A stretch of DNA of 64,000 nucleotides from Pseudomonas sp. GOM6 (GCF_029537485.1 NZ_JARPUS010000012.1:62001-126000); one strand, 5' to 3'; shown: positions 28,610-38,279, counted from the stretch's first letter. The notes: generated by a model not told the origin, from the sequence alone. Numbers and translations are program-made.

Positions 28610-28776
28610 CCGCTGCAGACGCCAAGTGGATCCTCAGCCGGAAAAGGCTGATATAAATCTGCAAAACAACCTTCGCTGGGCTGCACAGAGAATTCACATG
28701 TTTATTTATTCGATAAATATCGGCAAACTCTTGTGCGAGAGGTAGAATCGCCCCACCCGCATCAGGAGTTGGCAAC

Positions 28777-30486
28777 ATGATCGAAGTCACCGAAGTCTCC
28801 ATTGCTGAATTGCGCGCCGCGCTGGAATCCGGCCGCACCACGGCAGTTGAACTGGTACAGGCCTACCTCGCCCGTATCGATGCCTACGATGGCCCAGACA
28901 CGCCCACCCGCCTCAATGCCGTCGTCGTGCGCAACCCCGACGCCCTCGCCGAAGCCCAGGCCTCCGATGCCCGCCGTGCCAGTGGTAAAACGCTCGGCCC
29001 ACTGGACGGCATCCCCTACACCGCCAAGGACAGCTACCTGGTCAAAGGCCTGACCGCCGCCTCCGGCAGCCCGGCGTTCAAGGATCTGGTCGCCCAACGC
29101 GACGCTTTTACCGTTGAGCGCCTGCGCGCCGCCGGCGCCATTTGCCTGGGCAAGACCAACATGCCGCCCATGGCCAACGGCGGCATGCAGCGCGGCGTGT
29201 ATGGCCGTGCCGAGAGCCCCTACAACGCCGCCTACCTGACCGCACCCTTCGCCTCCGGTTCGTCCAACGGCGCCGGCACCGCGACCGCCGCCAGCTTCGC
29301 CGCCTTTGGCCTGGCCGAAGAGACCTGGTCCAGCGGACGCGGCCCGGCCTCGAACAACGGCCTGTGCGCCTACACCCCGTCGCGCGGAGTGATCTCGGTG
29401 CGCGGCAACTGGCCGCTAACGCCGACCATGGACGTGGTGGTGCCCTACGCGCGCACCATGGCCGACCTTCTGGAAGTGCTGGAGGCCGTAGTCGCCGACG
29501 ACCCGGATACTCGCGGCGACCTGTGGCGTCTGCAGCCATGGGTACCGATTCCCAAGGCCTCGGAAGTACGTCCGGCGTCCTATCTGGATCTCGCTGCGCA
29601 GGCGGACGCCCTCAAGGGCAAGCGCCTGGGTGTACCACGCATGTTCATCAATAAGGATGAACTGGCCGGCACCAGCGACAACCCTGGTATCGGCGGTCCC
29701 ACCGGTCAGCGCATCCACACCCGCGCCGCGGTGATCGATCTCTGGGAAGCCGCACGCCAGGCCCTGGAAGCGGCCGGCGCCGAAGTGATCGAAGTGGATT
29801 TCCCGCTGGTGTCCAACTGTGAGGGCGACCGCCCCGGCGCACCGACCGTGTTCAACCGCGGCATCGTCACCCCGGAATTCCTACACGACGAGCTATGGGA
29901 ACTGTCCGGCTGGGCCTTCGACGACTTCCTGCGCGCCAACGGCGATCCCAAGTTGAACCGACTGGCGGACGTCGATGGCCCGCAGATCTTCCCGCACGAC
30001 CCGGGCACCCTGCCCAACCGCGAGGGCGACCTGGCCGCCGGCATGGACGAATACGTCAACATGGCCAAGCGCGGCATCAAGAGCTGGGAGCAGATCGCTA
30101 CCCTGCCGGACGGCCTGCGTGGGCTGGAAAAAACCCGCAAGCTCGACCTGGAAGACTGGATGGACGCGCTCAAGCTCGACGCCGTGCTGTTCCCCACCGT
30201 CGCCGACGTCGGCCCGGCGGATGCCGATATCAATCCGGCTTCGGCCGACATTGCCTGGAGCAACGGCGTCTGGGTCGCCAACGGCAACCTGGCCATCCGT
30301 CACCTGGGCGTGCCCACCGTCACCGTGCCCATGGGCGTGATGGCCGATATAGGCATGCCGGTCGGCCTGACCTTCGCCAGCCGCGCCTACGACGACAACA
30401 ACCTGCTACGCCTCGCCTCGGCCTATGAAGCGACTGGCAGCAAGCGTCTGGTCCCGCCGCGCACCCCGCCGCTGCCACGCGGCTGA
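28777..30486 (+). CDS. Amidase-signature family hydrolase
   Basis: A 569-residue amidase-signature enzyme hydrolysing an unidentified amide. The Ser-cisSer-Lys triad can be placed: the lysine in GIPYTAKDSYLVKG (about 83), the cis-serine in SGSSNGAGTATAASFA (about 160) and the nucleophile in EETWSSGRGPAS (about 186). The nucleophile motif deviates from the common DTGGSIR. No N-terminal signal peptide is evident. The gene has its own upstream AT-rich region and a clear terminator. Confidence 0.85.
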   Translation: MIEVTEVSIAELRAALESGRTTAVELVQAYLARIDAYDGPDTPTRLNAVVVRNPDALAEAQASDARRASGKTLGPLDGIPYTAKDSYLVKGLTAASGSPAFKDLVAQRDAFTVERLRAAGAICLGKTNMPPMANGGMQRGVYGRAESPYNAAYLTAPFASGSSNGAGTATAASFAAFGLAEETWSSGRGPASNNGLCAYTPSRGVISVRGNWPLTPTMDVVVPYARTMADLLEVLEAVVADDPDTRGDLWRLQPWVPIPKASEVRPASYLDLAAQADALKGKRLGVPRMFINKDELAGTSDNPGIGGPTGQRIHTRAAVIDLWEAARQALEAAGAEVIEVDFPLVSNCEGDRPGAPTVFNRGIVTPEFLHDELWELSGWAFDDFLRANGDPKLNRLADVDGPQIFPHDPGTLPNREGDLAAGMDEYVNMAKRGIKSWEQIATLPDGLRGLEKTRKLDLEDWMDALKLDAVLFPTVADVGPADADINPASADIAWSNGVWVANGNLAIRHLGVPTVTVPMGVMADIGMPVGLTFASRAYDDNNLLRLASAYEATGSKRLVPPRTPPLPRG

Positions 30487-30497
30487 GGTTCGGCACC

Positions 30498-30536
30498 GAC
30501 GGGGCTGGCACGGATGTGTCAGCCCCGTCTTGTTTT
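30498..30536 (+). terminator. Intrinsic terminator after the amidase gene
   Basis: A 10-bp stem GACGGGGCTG/CAGCCCCGTC (30498-30529) is followed by TTGTTTT. It also lies at the 3' end of the convergent arsJ gene and may serve both. Confidence 0.75.
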
Positions 30537-30559
30537 AGGCACCTGGCAAAGCGGGATAT

Positions 30560-31795
30560 TCAGTCTCGGCTCCCCTGCCGAGGCGCCTGGTGCCTGGGCA
30601 GGCCACTGGAAATCAGCGCGGCGGCCAGCACGAAGGCGCTGGAGACCCACAGGCAGGCCTCTAGTCCGTAGACCTGGAACACCCAGCCCGACAGCAGCGT
30701 ACCGATCAGCCGGCCCAGGGCGTTGGACATGTAATAGAAGCCCACATCCAGCGACACCCCATCTTCCTTGGCGTAACTGACGATCAGATAGCTGTGCAGC
30801 GACGAATTCACCGCGAACAGCACGCCGAATAGCATCAGCCCACCGAGTAGCACCACCTGCGCCGACCAGCCGGCCCCCAGCCCCAGGGCAATCAGCGCCG
30901 GCAGGCCTGCCAGGGCCAGCGCCCAGGCGCACGCGGCGCGGCCGTCAGGCACATGGCCGCGGCGTTTGCCGGTAATGCGCGGCGCGAAGGACTGCACAAT
31001 GCCGTAGCCGATGATCCAGGCGGCCAGAAAGCCGCCGACCTGCCAGAAGTCCCAGCCGAACACCGTGCTCAGGTACACCGGCAGCGCCACCACGAACCAC
31101 ACGTCGCGCGCGCCGAACAAAAACAAGCGGGCGGCCGACAGGATGTTGATCGCCCGGCTCTTCGACAGCAGGTCGCGGAACTTCGGCTTCGCCTTGGCTT
31201 TGCCCAGGTCCTTCTTCAGCAGCACCAGGCTGCCCAGCCAGATCAGCGCCAGCACGGCGGCCATCGCCAGCACCGCGCCGCTGAAGCCGAGCAGCGCCAG
31301 CAGCGCGCCGCCGAGGAAGAAGCCGACGCCCTTGAGCGCATTCTTCGAGCCGGTGAGGATGGCCACCCACTGGTACAGCGTGCCCTGCTGGCTGTCCGGC
31401 ACCAGGAGCTTGATCGAGCTCTTGGCGCTCATCTTGTTGAGATCCTTGGCGATACCCGACAGCGCCTGGGCGCCCATCACCCAGGGCACGGTCAGCCAGG
31501 CGGCAGGCACCGTGAGCATCAGCAGGGCCAGCACCTGCAGGCCCAGGCCAATGTTCATGGTGCGGTTCAGGCCCAGGCGCGCGCCAAGGTAGCCGCCAAC
31601 CAGGTTGGTGACCACGCCGAAGATCTCGTAGAACAGGAACAGCGCGGCAATCTGCAGCGGCGTGTAGCCCAGGCCGTGGAAATGCAGCACCACCAGCATG
31701 CGCAGGGCGCCGTCGGTGAGGGTGAAGGCCCAGTAGTTGCCGGTGACCAGCAGATACTGGCGGACTTGCGCAGGCAGGGCTGACAACGCCTTCAT
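30560..31795 (-). CDS. arsJ: ArsJ, organoarsenical efflux MFS transporter
   Basis: A 411-residue major facilitator protein with about 12 hydrophobic segments. ArsJ exports 1-arseno-3-phosphoglycerate made by a dedicated GAPDH, giving arsenate resistance. The identification rests on sequence (SAKSSIKLLVPDSQQGTLYQWVAILTGSKNALKG) and on the partner gapdh gene nine bases upstream. It ends the minus-strand arsenic operon. Confidence 0.88.
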   Translation of the reverse strand: MKALSALPAQVRQYLLVTGNYWAFTLTDGALRMLVVLHFHGLGYTPLQIAALFLFYEIFGVVTNLVGGYLGARLGLNRTMNIGLGLQVLALLMLTVPAAWLTVPWVMGAQALSGIAKDLNKMSAKSSIKLLVPDSQQGTLYQWVAILTGSKNALKGVGFFLGGALLALLGFSGAVLAMAAVLALIWLGSLVLLKKDLGKAKAKPKFRDLLSKSRAINILSAARLFLFGARDVWFVVALPVYLSTVFGWDFWQVGGFLAAWIIGYGIVQSFAPRITGKRRGHVPDGRAACAWALALAGLPALIALGLGAGWSAQVVLLGGLMLFGVLFAVNSSLHSYLIVSYAKEDGVSLDVGFYYMSNALGRLIGTLLSGWVFQVYGLEACLWVSSAFVLAAALISSGLPRHQAPRQGSRD

Positions 31796-31804
31796 GATCG
31801 CCGA

Positions 31805-32809
31805 TTACCCCGCCGCGCCGACCAGCCGCGCCAGCTCCACCGCGCGGTTGGCATAGCCCCACTCGTTGTCGTACCAGGCATAGACCTTCACCTGGGTGCC
31901 ATTGACCACCAGGGTCGATAGCGCATCGATGATCGAGGAGCGCGGGTCGGTGCGGTAGTCGATGGACACCAGCGGGCGTTCCTCGTAGCCCAGGATGTTC
32001 TTCAGCGGGCCTTCGGCGGCCGCCTTGAGCAGCGCGTTGACCTCCTCGGCGCTAGTCGCGCGCTCGACCTCGAACACGCAGTCGGTCAGCGAGGCGTTGG
32101 CCAGCGGCACGCGCACGGCGTGGCCGTTCAGTTTGCCGCGCAGCTCGGGGAAGATTTCGGCGATGGCCGTGGCCGAGCCGGTGGTGGTCGGGATCAGGCT
32201 CATGCCCGAGGCACGGGCGCGGCGCAGGTCCTTGTGCGGCGTATCGAGGATGCTCTGGGTGTTGGTCAGGTCGTGGATGGTGGTGATCGAGCCGTGGCGG
32301 ATGCCCAGCGCTTCGTGGATCACCTTGACCACCGGTGCCAGGCAGTTGGTGGTGCAGGAAGCGGCGGTGACGATGCGGTGCTGCGCCGGGTCGAACAGCT
32401 GCTGGTTGACGCCCATCACCACGTTCAGCGCGCCCGGCTCCTTGACCGGCGCACAGACCACCACGCGCTTCACGCCCTGCTCCAGGTAGGCCTGCAGCAC
32501 GGCGACCGTCTTCATCTTGCCGCTGGCTTCGAGCACCAGGTCGCAGCCACTCCAGTCGGTGTCGGCGATGGCCTTGTTGGCGGTCACGCGGATGCGCTTG
32601 CCGTCGATCACCACGGCGTCGCCGTCGCTGCCCGCTTCGTGCTGCCAGCGGCCGTGCACCGAGTCGAAATTCAGCAGGTGGGCATGGGTGGCGGCGTCGC
32701 CGGCCGGGTCGTTGATCTGCACGAACTCCAGTTCCGGCCAGTTCCAGGCGGCGCGCAGGGCCAGGCGGCCGATGCGGCCGAAACCGTTGATGCCTACTTT
32801 GATGCTCAT
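31805..32809 (-). CDS. ArsJ-associated glyceraldehyde-3-phosphate dehydrogenase
   Basis: A 334-residue GAPDH with an N-terminal NAD-binding motif ([16 protein letters not shown]) and the catalytic cysteine in [12 protein letters not shown] (about C152). In ars operons it makes unstable 1-arseno-3-phosphoglycerate for export by ArsJ. Its place between an arsC-arsR gene and arsJ argues for this role rather than central glycolysis. Confidence 0.92.
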   Translation of the reverse strand: MSIKVGINGFGRIGRLALRAAWNWPELEFVQINDPAGDAATHAHLLNFDSVHGRWQHEAGSDGDAVVIDGKRIRVTANKAIADTDWSGCDLVLEASGKMKTVAVLQAYLEQGVKRVVVCAPVKEPGALNVVMGVNQQLFDPAQHRIVTAASCTTNCLAPVVKVIHEALGIRHGSITTIHDLTNTQSILDTPHKDLRRARASGMSLIPTTTGSATAIAEIFPELRGKLNGHAVRVPLANASLTDCVFEVERATSAEEVNALLKAAAEGPLKNILGYEERPLVSIDYRTDPRSSIIDALSTLVVNGTQVKVYAWYDNEWGYANRAVELARLVGAAG

Positions 32810-32872
32810 GGTGAGTCCTCGTTAATAGCGAAGCGGATGATGGGAAGCGCTCGGGTGTTCGGCGGCAGGCCT

Positions 32873-33655
32873 TCAGGCACAGAGGGGCTTGCGCCCCGGC
32901 CGATCGCGCATCTGCCAGAGGCGCTGTACGTCCTGACGCAACCATTCGGCGTTGTTGTCCAGGGTTTGCTTGAGTACATCGCCCACCCACTCCGGCAAGT
33001 TCGGATGCAGGCGGTAGTAGACCCACTGGCCGTTGCGCCGGTCCTCCAGCAGGCCGCAGCCGCGCAGCAGGGCCAGGTGCCGGGAAATCTTCGGCTGCGC
33101 CTCTTGCAGGGCGGAGGTCAGCTCGCAGACACACAGTTCCTGCTCCAGGGTGACCAGCAGGGCGATACGCGCGCGCGTCTCGTCGGCCAGGCATTTGAAC
33201 AGCTCGGTGGGTGACGTCAGGCCTTCGTTCACCAGCGCCGGGGCTGGCTTGCTCTTGATCAGTACGAACATCTTCAGCCGTTCGTGAATTTCATGCAGGG
33301 TCTTGCGGTAAGCATCCGGCCTGGCGCTGGTCGCGGGGTCTTCGAAGCTCCAGGTGATGTATTCGCCCGCGCCGGGCAACGCCAGGCACTCCAAGGCAGA
33401 CTTGTCGCACAGGGTGATCACGTAATCGAACGGCTCGCCCGTCACCTGCTCGACCGCCTTGCTGAACAGCCCTGCGGTGGAGATGCCCAGCTGCTCCAGC
33501 GCCTGCCGGGTGCGCGGGTCCACCTCGGTAGGCGCGGTGCCCGCACTAAAGGCCTCGAAATGCTCCGAATCGAGGTGGCGCAGCAGCGCTTCGGCCATCT
33601 GCGAGCGCGACGAATTGGCCACGCACAGGAACAGGACGCGTTTTTTCTGGCTCAT
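32873..33655 (-). CDS. ArsC-ArsR fusion: arsenate reductase joined to arsenic-responsive repressor
   Basis: A 260-residue bifunctional protein. Residues about 5-135 are a low-molecular-weight-phosphatase-type arsenate reductase with the P-loop CVANSSR (C11-R17) and cysteines C83 and C90 (TLCDKSALEC). This reproduces the 10-82-89 spacing of thioredoxin-coupled ArsC. Residues about 146-235 are an ArsR winged helix with the arsenite-binding ELCVCEL (C175, C177) and recognition region PKISRHLALLRGCGLL. A third ArsR cysteine is absent in that motif. The ATG at 33655 is used; an in-frame TTG at 33670 adds five residues. It is divergent from the ACR3 gene. Confidence 0.9.
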   Translation of the reverse strand: MSQKKRVLFLCVANSSRSQMAEALLRHLDSEHFEAFSAGTAPTEVDPRTRQALEQLGISTAGLFSKAVEQVTGEPFDYVITLCDKSALECLALPGAGEYITWSFEDPATSARPDAYRKTLHEIHERLKMFVLIKSKPAPALVNEGLTSPTELFKCLADETRARIALLVTLEQELCVCELTSALQEAQPKISRHLALLRGCGLLEDRRNGQWVYYRLHPNLPEWVGDVLKQTLDNNAEWLRQDVQRLWQMRDRPGRKPLCA

Positions 33656-33683
33656 GTTGATCTCGGACAAGAGGCTCGGCAGC

Positions 33684-33723
33684 GAATATAGTATTTTCCG
33701 AATATACGGTAAATCGAATATTC
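33684..33723. promoter_or_regulatory. Three 16-bp direct repeats in the ars divergent promoter
   Basis: The hexamer GAATAT recurs at 33684, 33700 and 33716, each preceded by C and spaced exactly 16 bases. The last copy forms the palindrome GAATATTC. The block fills the AT-rich space between the ArsC-ArsR gene and the ACR3 gene and is the natural candidate for the ArsR operator with overlapping promoters. Confidence 0.55.
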
Positions 33724-33756
33724 TTTACCTTCAGATCCGAAACGAGAGGAGCCACC

Positions 33757-34830
33757 ATGAGCAATGCCTGTGAAGTCGCCACTAAACAGGCCGCGGGAGC
33801 CCCCCTGGGTTTCTTTGAGCGCTACCTGACCCTGTGGGTGTTCCTCTGCATCGGTGCCGGCACGCTGCTCGGCCTGCTCGTGCCAGAGGCCGCGCAGGCC
33901 GTGGGGGCCATGGAGATTGCGCAGGTGAACATCCCGGTCGGCGTGCTGATCTGGATCATGATCATCCCCATGCTGATGAAGATCGACTTCGCCTCGCTGC
34001 ATGAAGTGCGCGGGCAGAAAGCCGGCATCGGCGTCACCCTGTTCGTCAACTGGGTGATCAAGCCCTTCTCCATGGCCCTGATCGGCTGGCTGTTCATCAA
34101 GATTCTGTTCGCCGACTGGCTGCCGGCCGACCAGCTCGACAGCTACATGGCCGGGCTGATCCTGCTGGGCGCCGCGCCCTGCACGGCAATGGTGTTCGTG
34201 TGGAGCAACCTGTGTAACGGCAACGCCAACTTCACCATCAGCCAGGTGGCACTCAATGACCTGGTGATGGTGTTTGCCTTCGCCCCCATTGTCGCCCTGC
34301 TGCTCGGCGTGTCGTCGATCCCGGTGCCCTGGGATACCCTGCTGCTGTCGGTGGTGATGTACATCGTCATTCCCCTGGCCATTGCCCAGCTGTTGCGCGC
34401 GCACCTGCTAAAACGCGGCAAGCCCGCCTTCGACGCGGCACTGGCGAAGATCGCCCCCTTCTCCATCCTCGCCCTGCTCGGCACCCTGGTGCTGCTGTTC
34501 TCCTTCCAGGGCCAGGCTATCGTCGAGCAGCCGCTGGTGATCGGCATGCTGGCCATTCCAATTCTGTTGCAAACCCTGTTTATCGCCGCACTCGGCTACG
34601 GGCTGAACCGCGCGCTGAAGGTGCGCCATGACGTGGCCGGCCCCTCGACCATGATCGGTGCGTCCAACTTCTTCGAGCTGGCCGTGGCGGTGGCCATCGT
34701 GCTGTATGGCTTCGACTCCGGCGCAGCGCTGGCCACCGTAGTCGGCGTACTGATCGAGGTGCCGGTGATGCTGTGGCTGGTGCGCCTGGTCAACAAGAGC
34801 CGCAACTGGTACGAAAAAACGCTCGACTAG
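33757..34830 (+). CDS. ACR3-family arsenite efflux transporter
   Basis: A 357-residue, ten-span inner-membrane protein exporting arsenite. The conserved cysteine and surrounding motif (GAAPCTAMVFVWSNL, about C146) and the later GPSTMIGASNFFELAVAVAI identify ACR3, a family distinct from ArsB. GAGGAG precedes the ATG. It is divergent from the ArsC-ArsR fusion, so arsenate reduced by that enzyme can leave through this pump. Confidence 0.94.
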   Translation: MSNACEVATKQAAGAPLGFFERYLTLWVFLCIGAGTLLGLLVPEAAQAVGAMEIAQVNIPVGVLIWIMIIPMLMKIDFASLHEVRGQKAGIGVTLFVNWVIKPFSMALIGWLFIKILFADWLPADQLDSYMAGLILLGAAPCTAMVFVWSNLCNGNANFTISQVALNDLVMVFAFAPIVALLLGVSSIPVPWDTLLLSVVMYIVIPLAIAQLLRAHLLKRGKPAFDAALAKIAPFSILALLGTLVLLFSFQGQAIVEQPLVIGMLAIPILLQTLFIAALGYGLNRALKVRHDVAGPSTMIGASNFFELAVAVAIVLYGFDSGAALATVVGVLIEVPVMLWLVRLVNKSRNWYEKTLD

Positions 34831-34939
34831 ACACCTGGCAAGCGCCATGACCTGCGGCCCGAGAGTGAAGGTTCAGTGACCGCTCATCCCCAGGCCACAG
34901 GAACGAAGCTCTTACGCCTGGCGCTATACCAGCCCTCAC

Positions 34940-35827
34940 CTAAGCCGCTGCGATCAGGCAATCGACCAGCTCGGCGGCAAAGCCCGACAACAGCTCGCGC
35001 TTGCGCACGCACACCTTAAGGTCGCGTCGGGCCCAAGGTTCATCCAGCTCGATGACCGCCAACGGCGTGCGTGAGGTGCTGGTGGCAATGGCACTGTGCG
35101 GCACCATGCCGATGCCCACGCCGGCGCTGACCATGCGGCACACGGCCTCGAAACTGCGTACCTGGATACGCACCTCCAGGTGCCGACCGAGCGCCGCGGC
35201 AGCATTCATGGTGAAGGTATGGATGGCCGAGCCGGCGTGCAGCATCACGAAGGGATGCGCCAGCACGGCGGCAAAGGGCGCGTTGCCGAGCGCCGCCACA
35301 GGGTGCTCCGGCGGGGCGATCAGCACCAGGCGATCAGCCCGGTAGGGAATCAGCTCGACCTCCGCGCCCTCGACCAGATCCGCCACCACGCCGACCTCGA
35401 CTTCACCGCGGGCCACGGCCATCACCACTTCCGGGCTGGTGTGTTCTTCCAGCGAAATGCTGACCTGCGGGTGTCGCTGCAGGAAGGCCGCGAGGCTGTC
35501 CGGCAGAAAGGTATGGGTCGCATGAGTATTCGCCCACAGGCTGACATGGCCGCGCACGCCGTGGGCGAACGGCGCCAGGTCGGCATGCATCTGTTCCAGC
35601 TGGGCGAACACCTGGCGGGCATGCCGCAACAGGGCCTCGCCGGCACGGGTCAGGCTGACGCCACGCGGCTCGCGCACCAGCAGCGGCGTGCCCATCGACG
35701 CCTCCAGCAGGCGCATGCGATGACTGGCCGAGGATGCCGCCAGGTGCACGCGCTCGGCGCCACGGGTCAGGTTGCGCGCCTCGGCAATGGCCACGAAGAG
35801 GCGTAGATCGGTCAGGTCGTAGTGCAT
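34940..35827 (-). CDS. LysR-family transcriptional regulator
   Basis: A 295-residue regulator with an N-terminal winged helix (NLTRGAERVHLAASSASHRMRLLEASMGTPLLVRE) and a periplasmic-binding-like effector domain. It is divergent from an EamA exporter gene, with a dyad between them, so it probably controls that exporter. The effector is not known. Confidence 0.9.
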   Translation of the reverse strand: MHYDLTDLRLFVAIAEARNLTRGAERVHLAASSASHRMRLLEASMGTPLLVREPRGVSLTRAGEALLRHARQVFAQLEQMHADLAPFAHGVRGHVSLWANTHATHTFLPDSLAAFLQRHPQVSISLEEHTSPEVVMAVARGEVEVGVVADLVEGAEVELIPYRADRLVLIAPPEHPVAALGNAPFAAVLAHPFVMLHAGSAIHTFTMNAAAALGRHLEVRIQVRSFEAVCRMVSAGVGIGMVPHSAIATSTSRTPLAVIELDEPWARRDLKVCVRKRELLSGFAAELVDCLIAAA

Positions 35828-35830
35828 AGA

Positions 35831-35847
35831 GTTCGTCTAATCCGAAC
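35831..35847. promoter_or_regulatory. Candidate LysR operator (GTTCG-N7-CGAAC)
   Basis: A perfect dyad containing the T-N11-A core typical of LysR sites lies four bases upstream of the LysR ATG, between it and the divergent EamA gene. Confidence 0.5.
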
Positions 35848-35929
35848 GATAGCTTGCGAAAAAACCAATTCTAGACGGACATCAACCACAGGATCATTCG
35901 TCTCGATGAAATCTTCTGAGGTCCGCCGC

Positions 35930-36868
35930 ATGCCCTGGAAAACCCTGTCCGCCGAACGCCTGGGCATCCTGCTGGCCGTCCTGGCCGCTTTCGGTTTCTC
36001 CTTTAAGGCCATCTTCGTCAAGCTGGCCTATGCCGAAGCAGCGGTGGACCCGGTCACCCTGCTGGCGCTGCGCATGAGCTTCGCCCTGCCCTTCGCCCTG
36101 TTCGCCGCACTCTGGCTGTGTCGTAACGCGCCGCCGCTGAGCCGCAAGGACTGGGGACTTCTGCTCGCCCTCGGCCTGCTCGGTTACTACGGCGCCAGCA
36201 TCCTCGACTTCATCGGTCTGCAATACATTTCCGCCGCACTGGAGCGTCTGATCCTGTTCACCTACCCGACCCTCACCGTGCTGATCGGCGTGATGTTCAT
36301 GGGCAAGCGCCTGGAGCGGCGCCAGATCGGTGCACTGCTGTTGTCCTACGCGGGCATCGGTCTGGCCTTCGCCCATGACCTGGAGGTGGCTGGCGATAGC
36401 AAAACCGTGCTGATCGGCGCCGCCTTCGTCTTCGCCTCCGCGCTGTCGTATGCGCTGTACAGCGCCGGAGCGGAAGTCTCCATCCGCAACCTCGGCACCC
36501 TGCGTTTCGCTGCCCTGGCCATCATCGTGTCCACCTTCGCCACGCAGTTGCACTTCGTGCTCAGCCAGCCGTTCTGGGCCCTGCAGCAGCCTGCGGCCGT
36601 CTACGGGTACAGCGCGGCGATGGCCCTGTTCTCCACGGTGCTGCCGGTGCTCTGGCAGTCCGCGGCGGTCCACCGCATCGGCGCGGCGCGCACCGTGCTG
36701 ATCGGTACGCTGGGGCCAATCCTGACCATTTTCTTCGGCTGGCTGCTGCTGGCCGAGCCCCTGTCGCTGGAGCAGATGCTGGGCGCCGGCCTGGTACTGG
36801 CGGGCGTAATGCTGGTGTCGCGGCGCACGATTCGCCCCTTGCCGGCCGCAACAATGCCTGCGCGCTAA
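35930..36868 (+). CDS. EamA-family (DMT superfamily) transporter
   Basis: A 312-residue inner-membrane protein with ten predicted spans as two EamA repeats (start LGILLAVLAAFGFSFKAIFVKLAY; second repeat from about residue 155). Family members export amino acids or metabolites; the substrate is unknown here. GAGG eight bases before the ATG at 35930 supports this start over an in-frame ATG at 35906. Confidence 0.88.
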   Translation: MPWKTLSAERLGILLAVLAAFGFSFKAIFVKLAYAEAAVDPVTLLALRMSFALPFALFAALWLCRNAPPLSRKDWGLLLALGLLGYYGASILDFIGLQYISAALERLILFTYPTLTVLIGVMFMGKRLERRQIGALLLSYAGIGLAFAHDLEVAGDSKTVLIGAAFVFASALSYALYSAGAEVSIRNLGTLRFAALAIIVSTFATQLHFVLSQPFWALQQPAAVYGYSAAMALFSTVLPVLWQSAAVHRIGAARTVLIGTLGPILTIFFGWLLLAEPLSLEQMLGAGLVLAGVMLVSRRTIRPLPAATMPAR

Positions 36869-37001
36869 GCCTTGCCCAGCGGGCCGCCAGCTGCGACCCG
36901 CTTCACACTTTGCACCGCTCTTATCAACGACAATGCCGCGCCGGCCAGGATGCCGACGCGGCCTGGCCATTTCCGCCGATCCACCTTCAAGGACGATTTC
37001 C

Positions 37002-37751
37002 ATGAAACTGCAGCACTCCCTTTCCGCCCTCGCCCTCGCCACCCTGCTCGCCGGCTGCCAGAACATGAGCCCCGATGCCATGCTCAACACCGGACTGCAG
37101 GCCGTGCAGGCCGCCACCCTCGGCGATGCCGAAGTGAAAGCCATGGCCGACGAAGCCTGCGCGCAGATGGACGCCCAGTCGCCCATCGCCCCGGCCGAAA
37201 GCCCGTACAGCAAGCGCCTGGAGAAGATCGCCGCCAACCTCGGCAGCCAGGCCGGCGGCACCCCGGTCAACTACAAGGTCTACCTCACCGACGAGGTCAA
37301 TGCCTGGGCCATGGCCAACGGCTGCGTTCGGGTCTACAGCGGCCTGATGGATCTGATGAACGACAACGAAGTGGAAGGCGTGCTCGGTCACGAGATGGGC
37401 CACGTCGCCCTCGGCCACACCAAGAAGGCCATGCAGACCGCCTACGCCACTTCGGTGGCCCGCGGCGCCATCGCCACCTCCGGCAACAGCGCGGCCATGG
37501 CGCTGTCCAGCTCGCAACTGGGCGACCTGGGTGAAGCGCTGATCAACGCGCAGTTCTCCCAGTCCCAGGAAAGCGCCGCCGACGACTTCTCCTTCGACCT
37601 GCTGAAACAGCGCGGCATACCGCTGGAAGGGCTGGCCAGCGCCTTCGACAAACTGGCTGAACAGGGCGGCGGCGACAGCAGCATGTTCGACTCCCACCCA
37701 GGCTCGGCCGACCGCGCCGCGCACATTCGTCAGCGCATCGCCGCCGAGTAA
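37002..37751 (+). CDS. M48-family metalloprotease lipoprotein
   Basis: A 249-residue predicted lipoprotein. The lipobox LLAGC puts the lipidated cysteine near residue 18. The zinc motif HEMGH lies in GVLGHEMGHVALGHT (about 130-134), with a downstream glutamate in SQSQESAADDFSFDLL. It resembles LoiP/YggG-type periplasmic proteases acting in envelope quality control. It is followed 30 bases later by another small lipoprotein gene. Confidence 0.9.
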   Translation: MKLQHSLSALALATLLAGCQNMSPDAMLNTGLQAVQAATLGDAEVKAMADEACAQMDAQSPIAPAESPYSKRLEKIAANLGSQAGGTPVNYKVYLTDEVNAWAMANGCVRVYSGLMDLMNDNEVEGVLGHEMGHVALGHTKKAMQTAYATSVARGAIATSGNSAAMALSSSQLGDLGEALINAQFSQSQESAADDFSFDLLKQRGIPLEGLASAFDKLAEQGGGDSSMFDSHPGSADRAAHIRQRIAAE

Positions 37752-37781
37752 CAACGGAGCAACAACCACATGGAGGTAAAC

Positions 37782-38267
37782 ATGCAGATCAAAGCCACGC
37801 TGATAGCGGCCCTGACCCTTTTGCTAGTGGGCTGCGGCAACGATTACGACAAAGCCATCGGCCTGTACCAGTACGAGAACAAGTTCACCGGCTCAGAGAG
37901 AGTTGCCGAAATCAAGAAGGACGGCGACACCTACCTCTTTATCGAGAACGTCCTGAACAACACCGACCCCATGGCGCTGAGCGAGTCGGACGAGGGGCTG
38001 TCCTACCGAAACACGCCACTCAAACTCTCCGAAGACGGCAATACCCTGTACTTCGGCCCCATCAATGGCACCAGGATCAGTAGCGACGATCTCAAGGTCA
38101 AATTTGCCGCCATCAAGAACGACAAAAAGATCTGCAAGGAGTTGCGAGAGCAGGTGATTGCCAATAAGTCGTTAGAAAAAAATGAATGGAACGCTTATGT
38201 AAAAGACGTCAGGGGAAAAATGCCCAAGGGATGCCGCATAAGCGAAGCGAATGAGCGCTGGTTCTAA
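37782..38267 (+). CDS. Hypothetical small lipoprotein
   Basis: A 161-residue protein with signal sequence MQIKATLIAALTLLLVGC (lipidation at about C18). The rest is hydrophilic with Lys- and Asp-rich stretches (ICKELREQVIANKSLEKNEWNAYVKDV). GGAGGT five bases before the ATG at 37782 favours it over an ATG at 37770. The 3' half is visibly richer in A and T than neighbouring genes, hinting at a different origin. No family was recognised. Confidence 0.75.
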   Translation: MQIKATLIAALTLLLVGCGNDYDKAIGLYQYENKFTGSERVAEIKKDGDTYLFIENVLNNTDPMALSESDEGLSYRNTPLKLSEDGNTLYFGPINGTRISSDDLKVKFAAIKNDKKICKELREQVIANKSLEKNEWNAYVKDVRGKMPKGCRISEANERWF

Positions 38268-38279
38268 TCCGCCTGCCCC

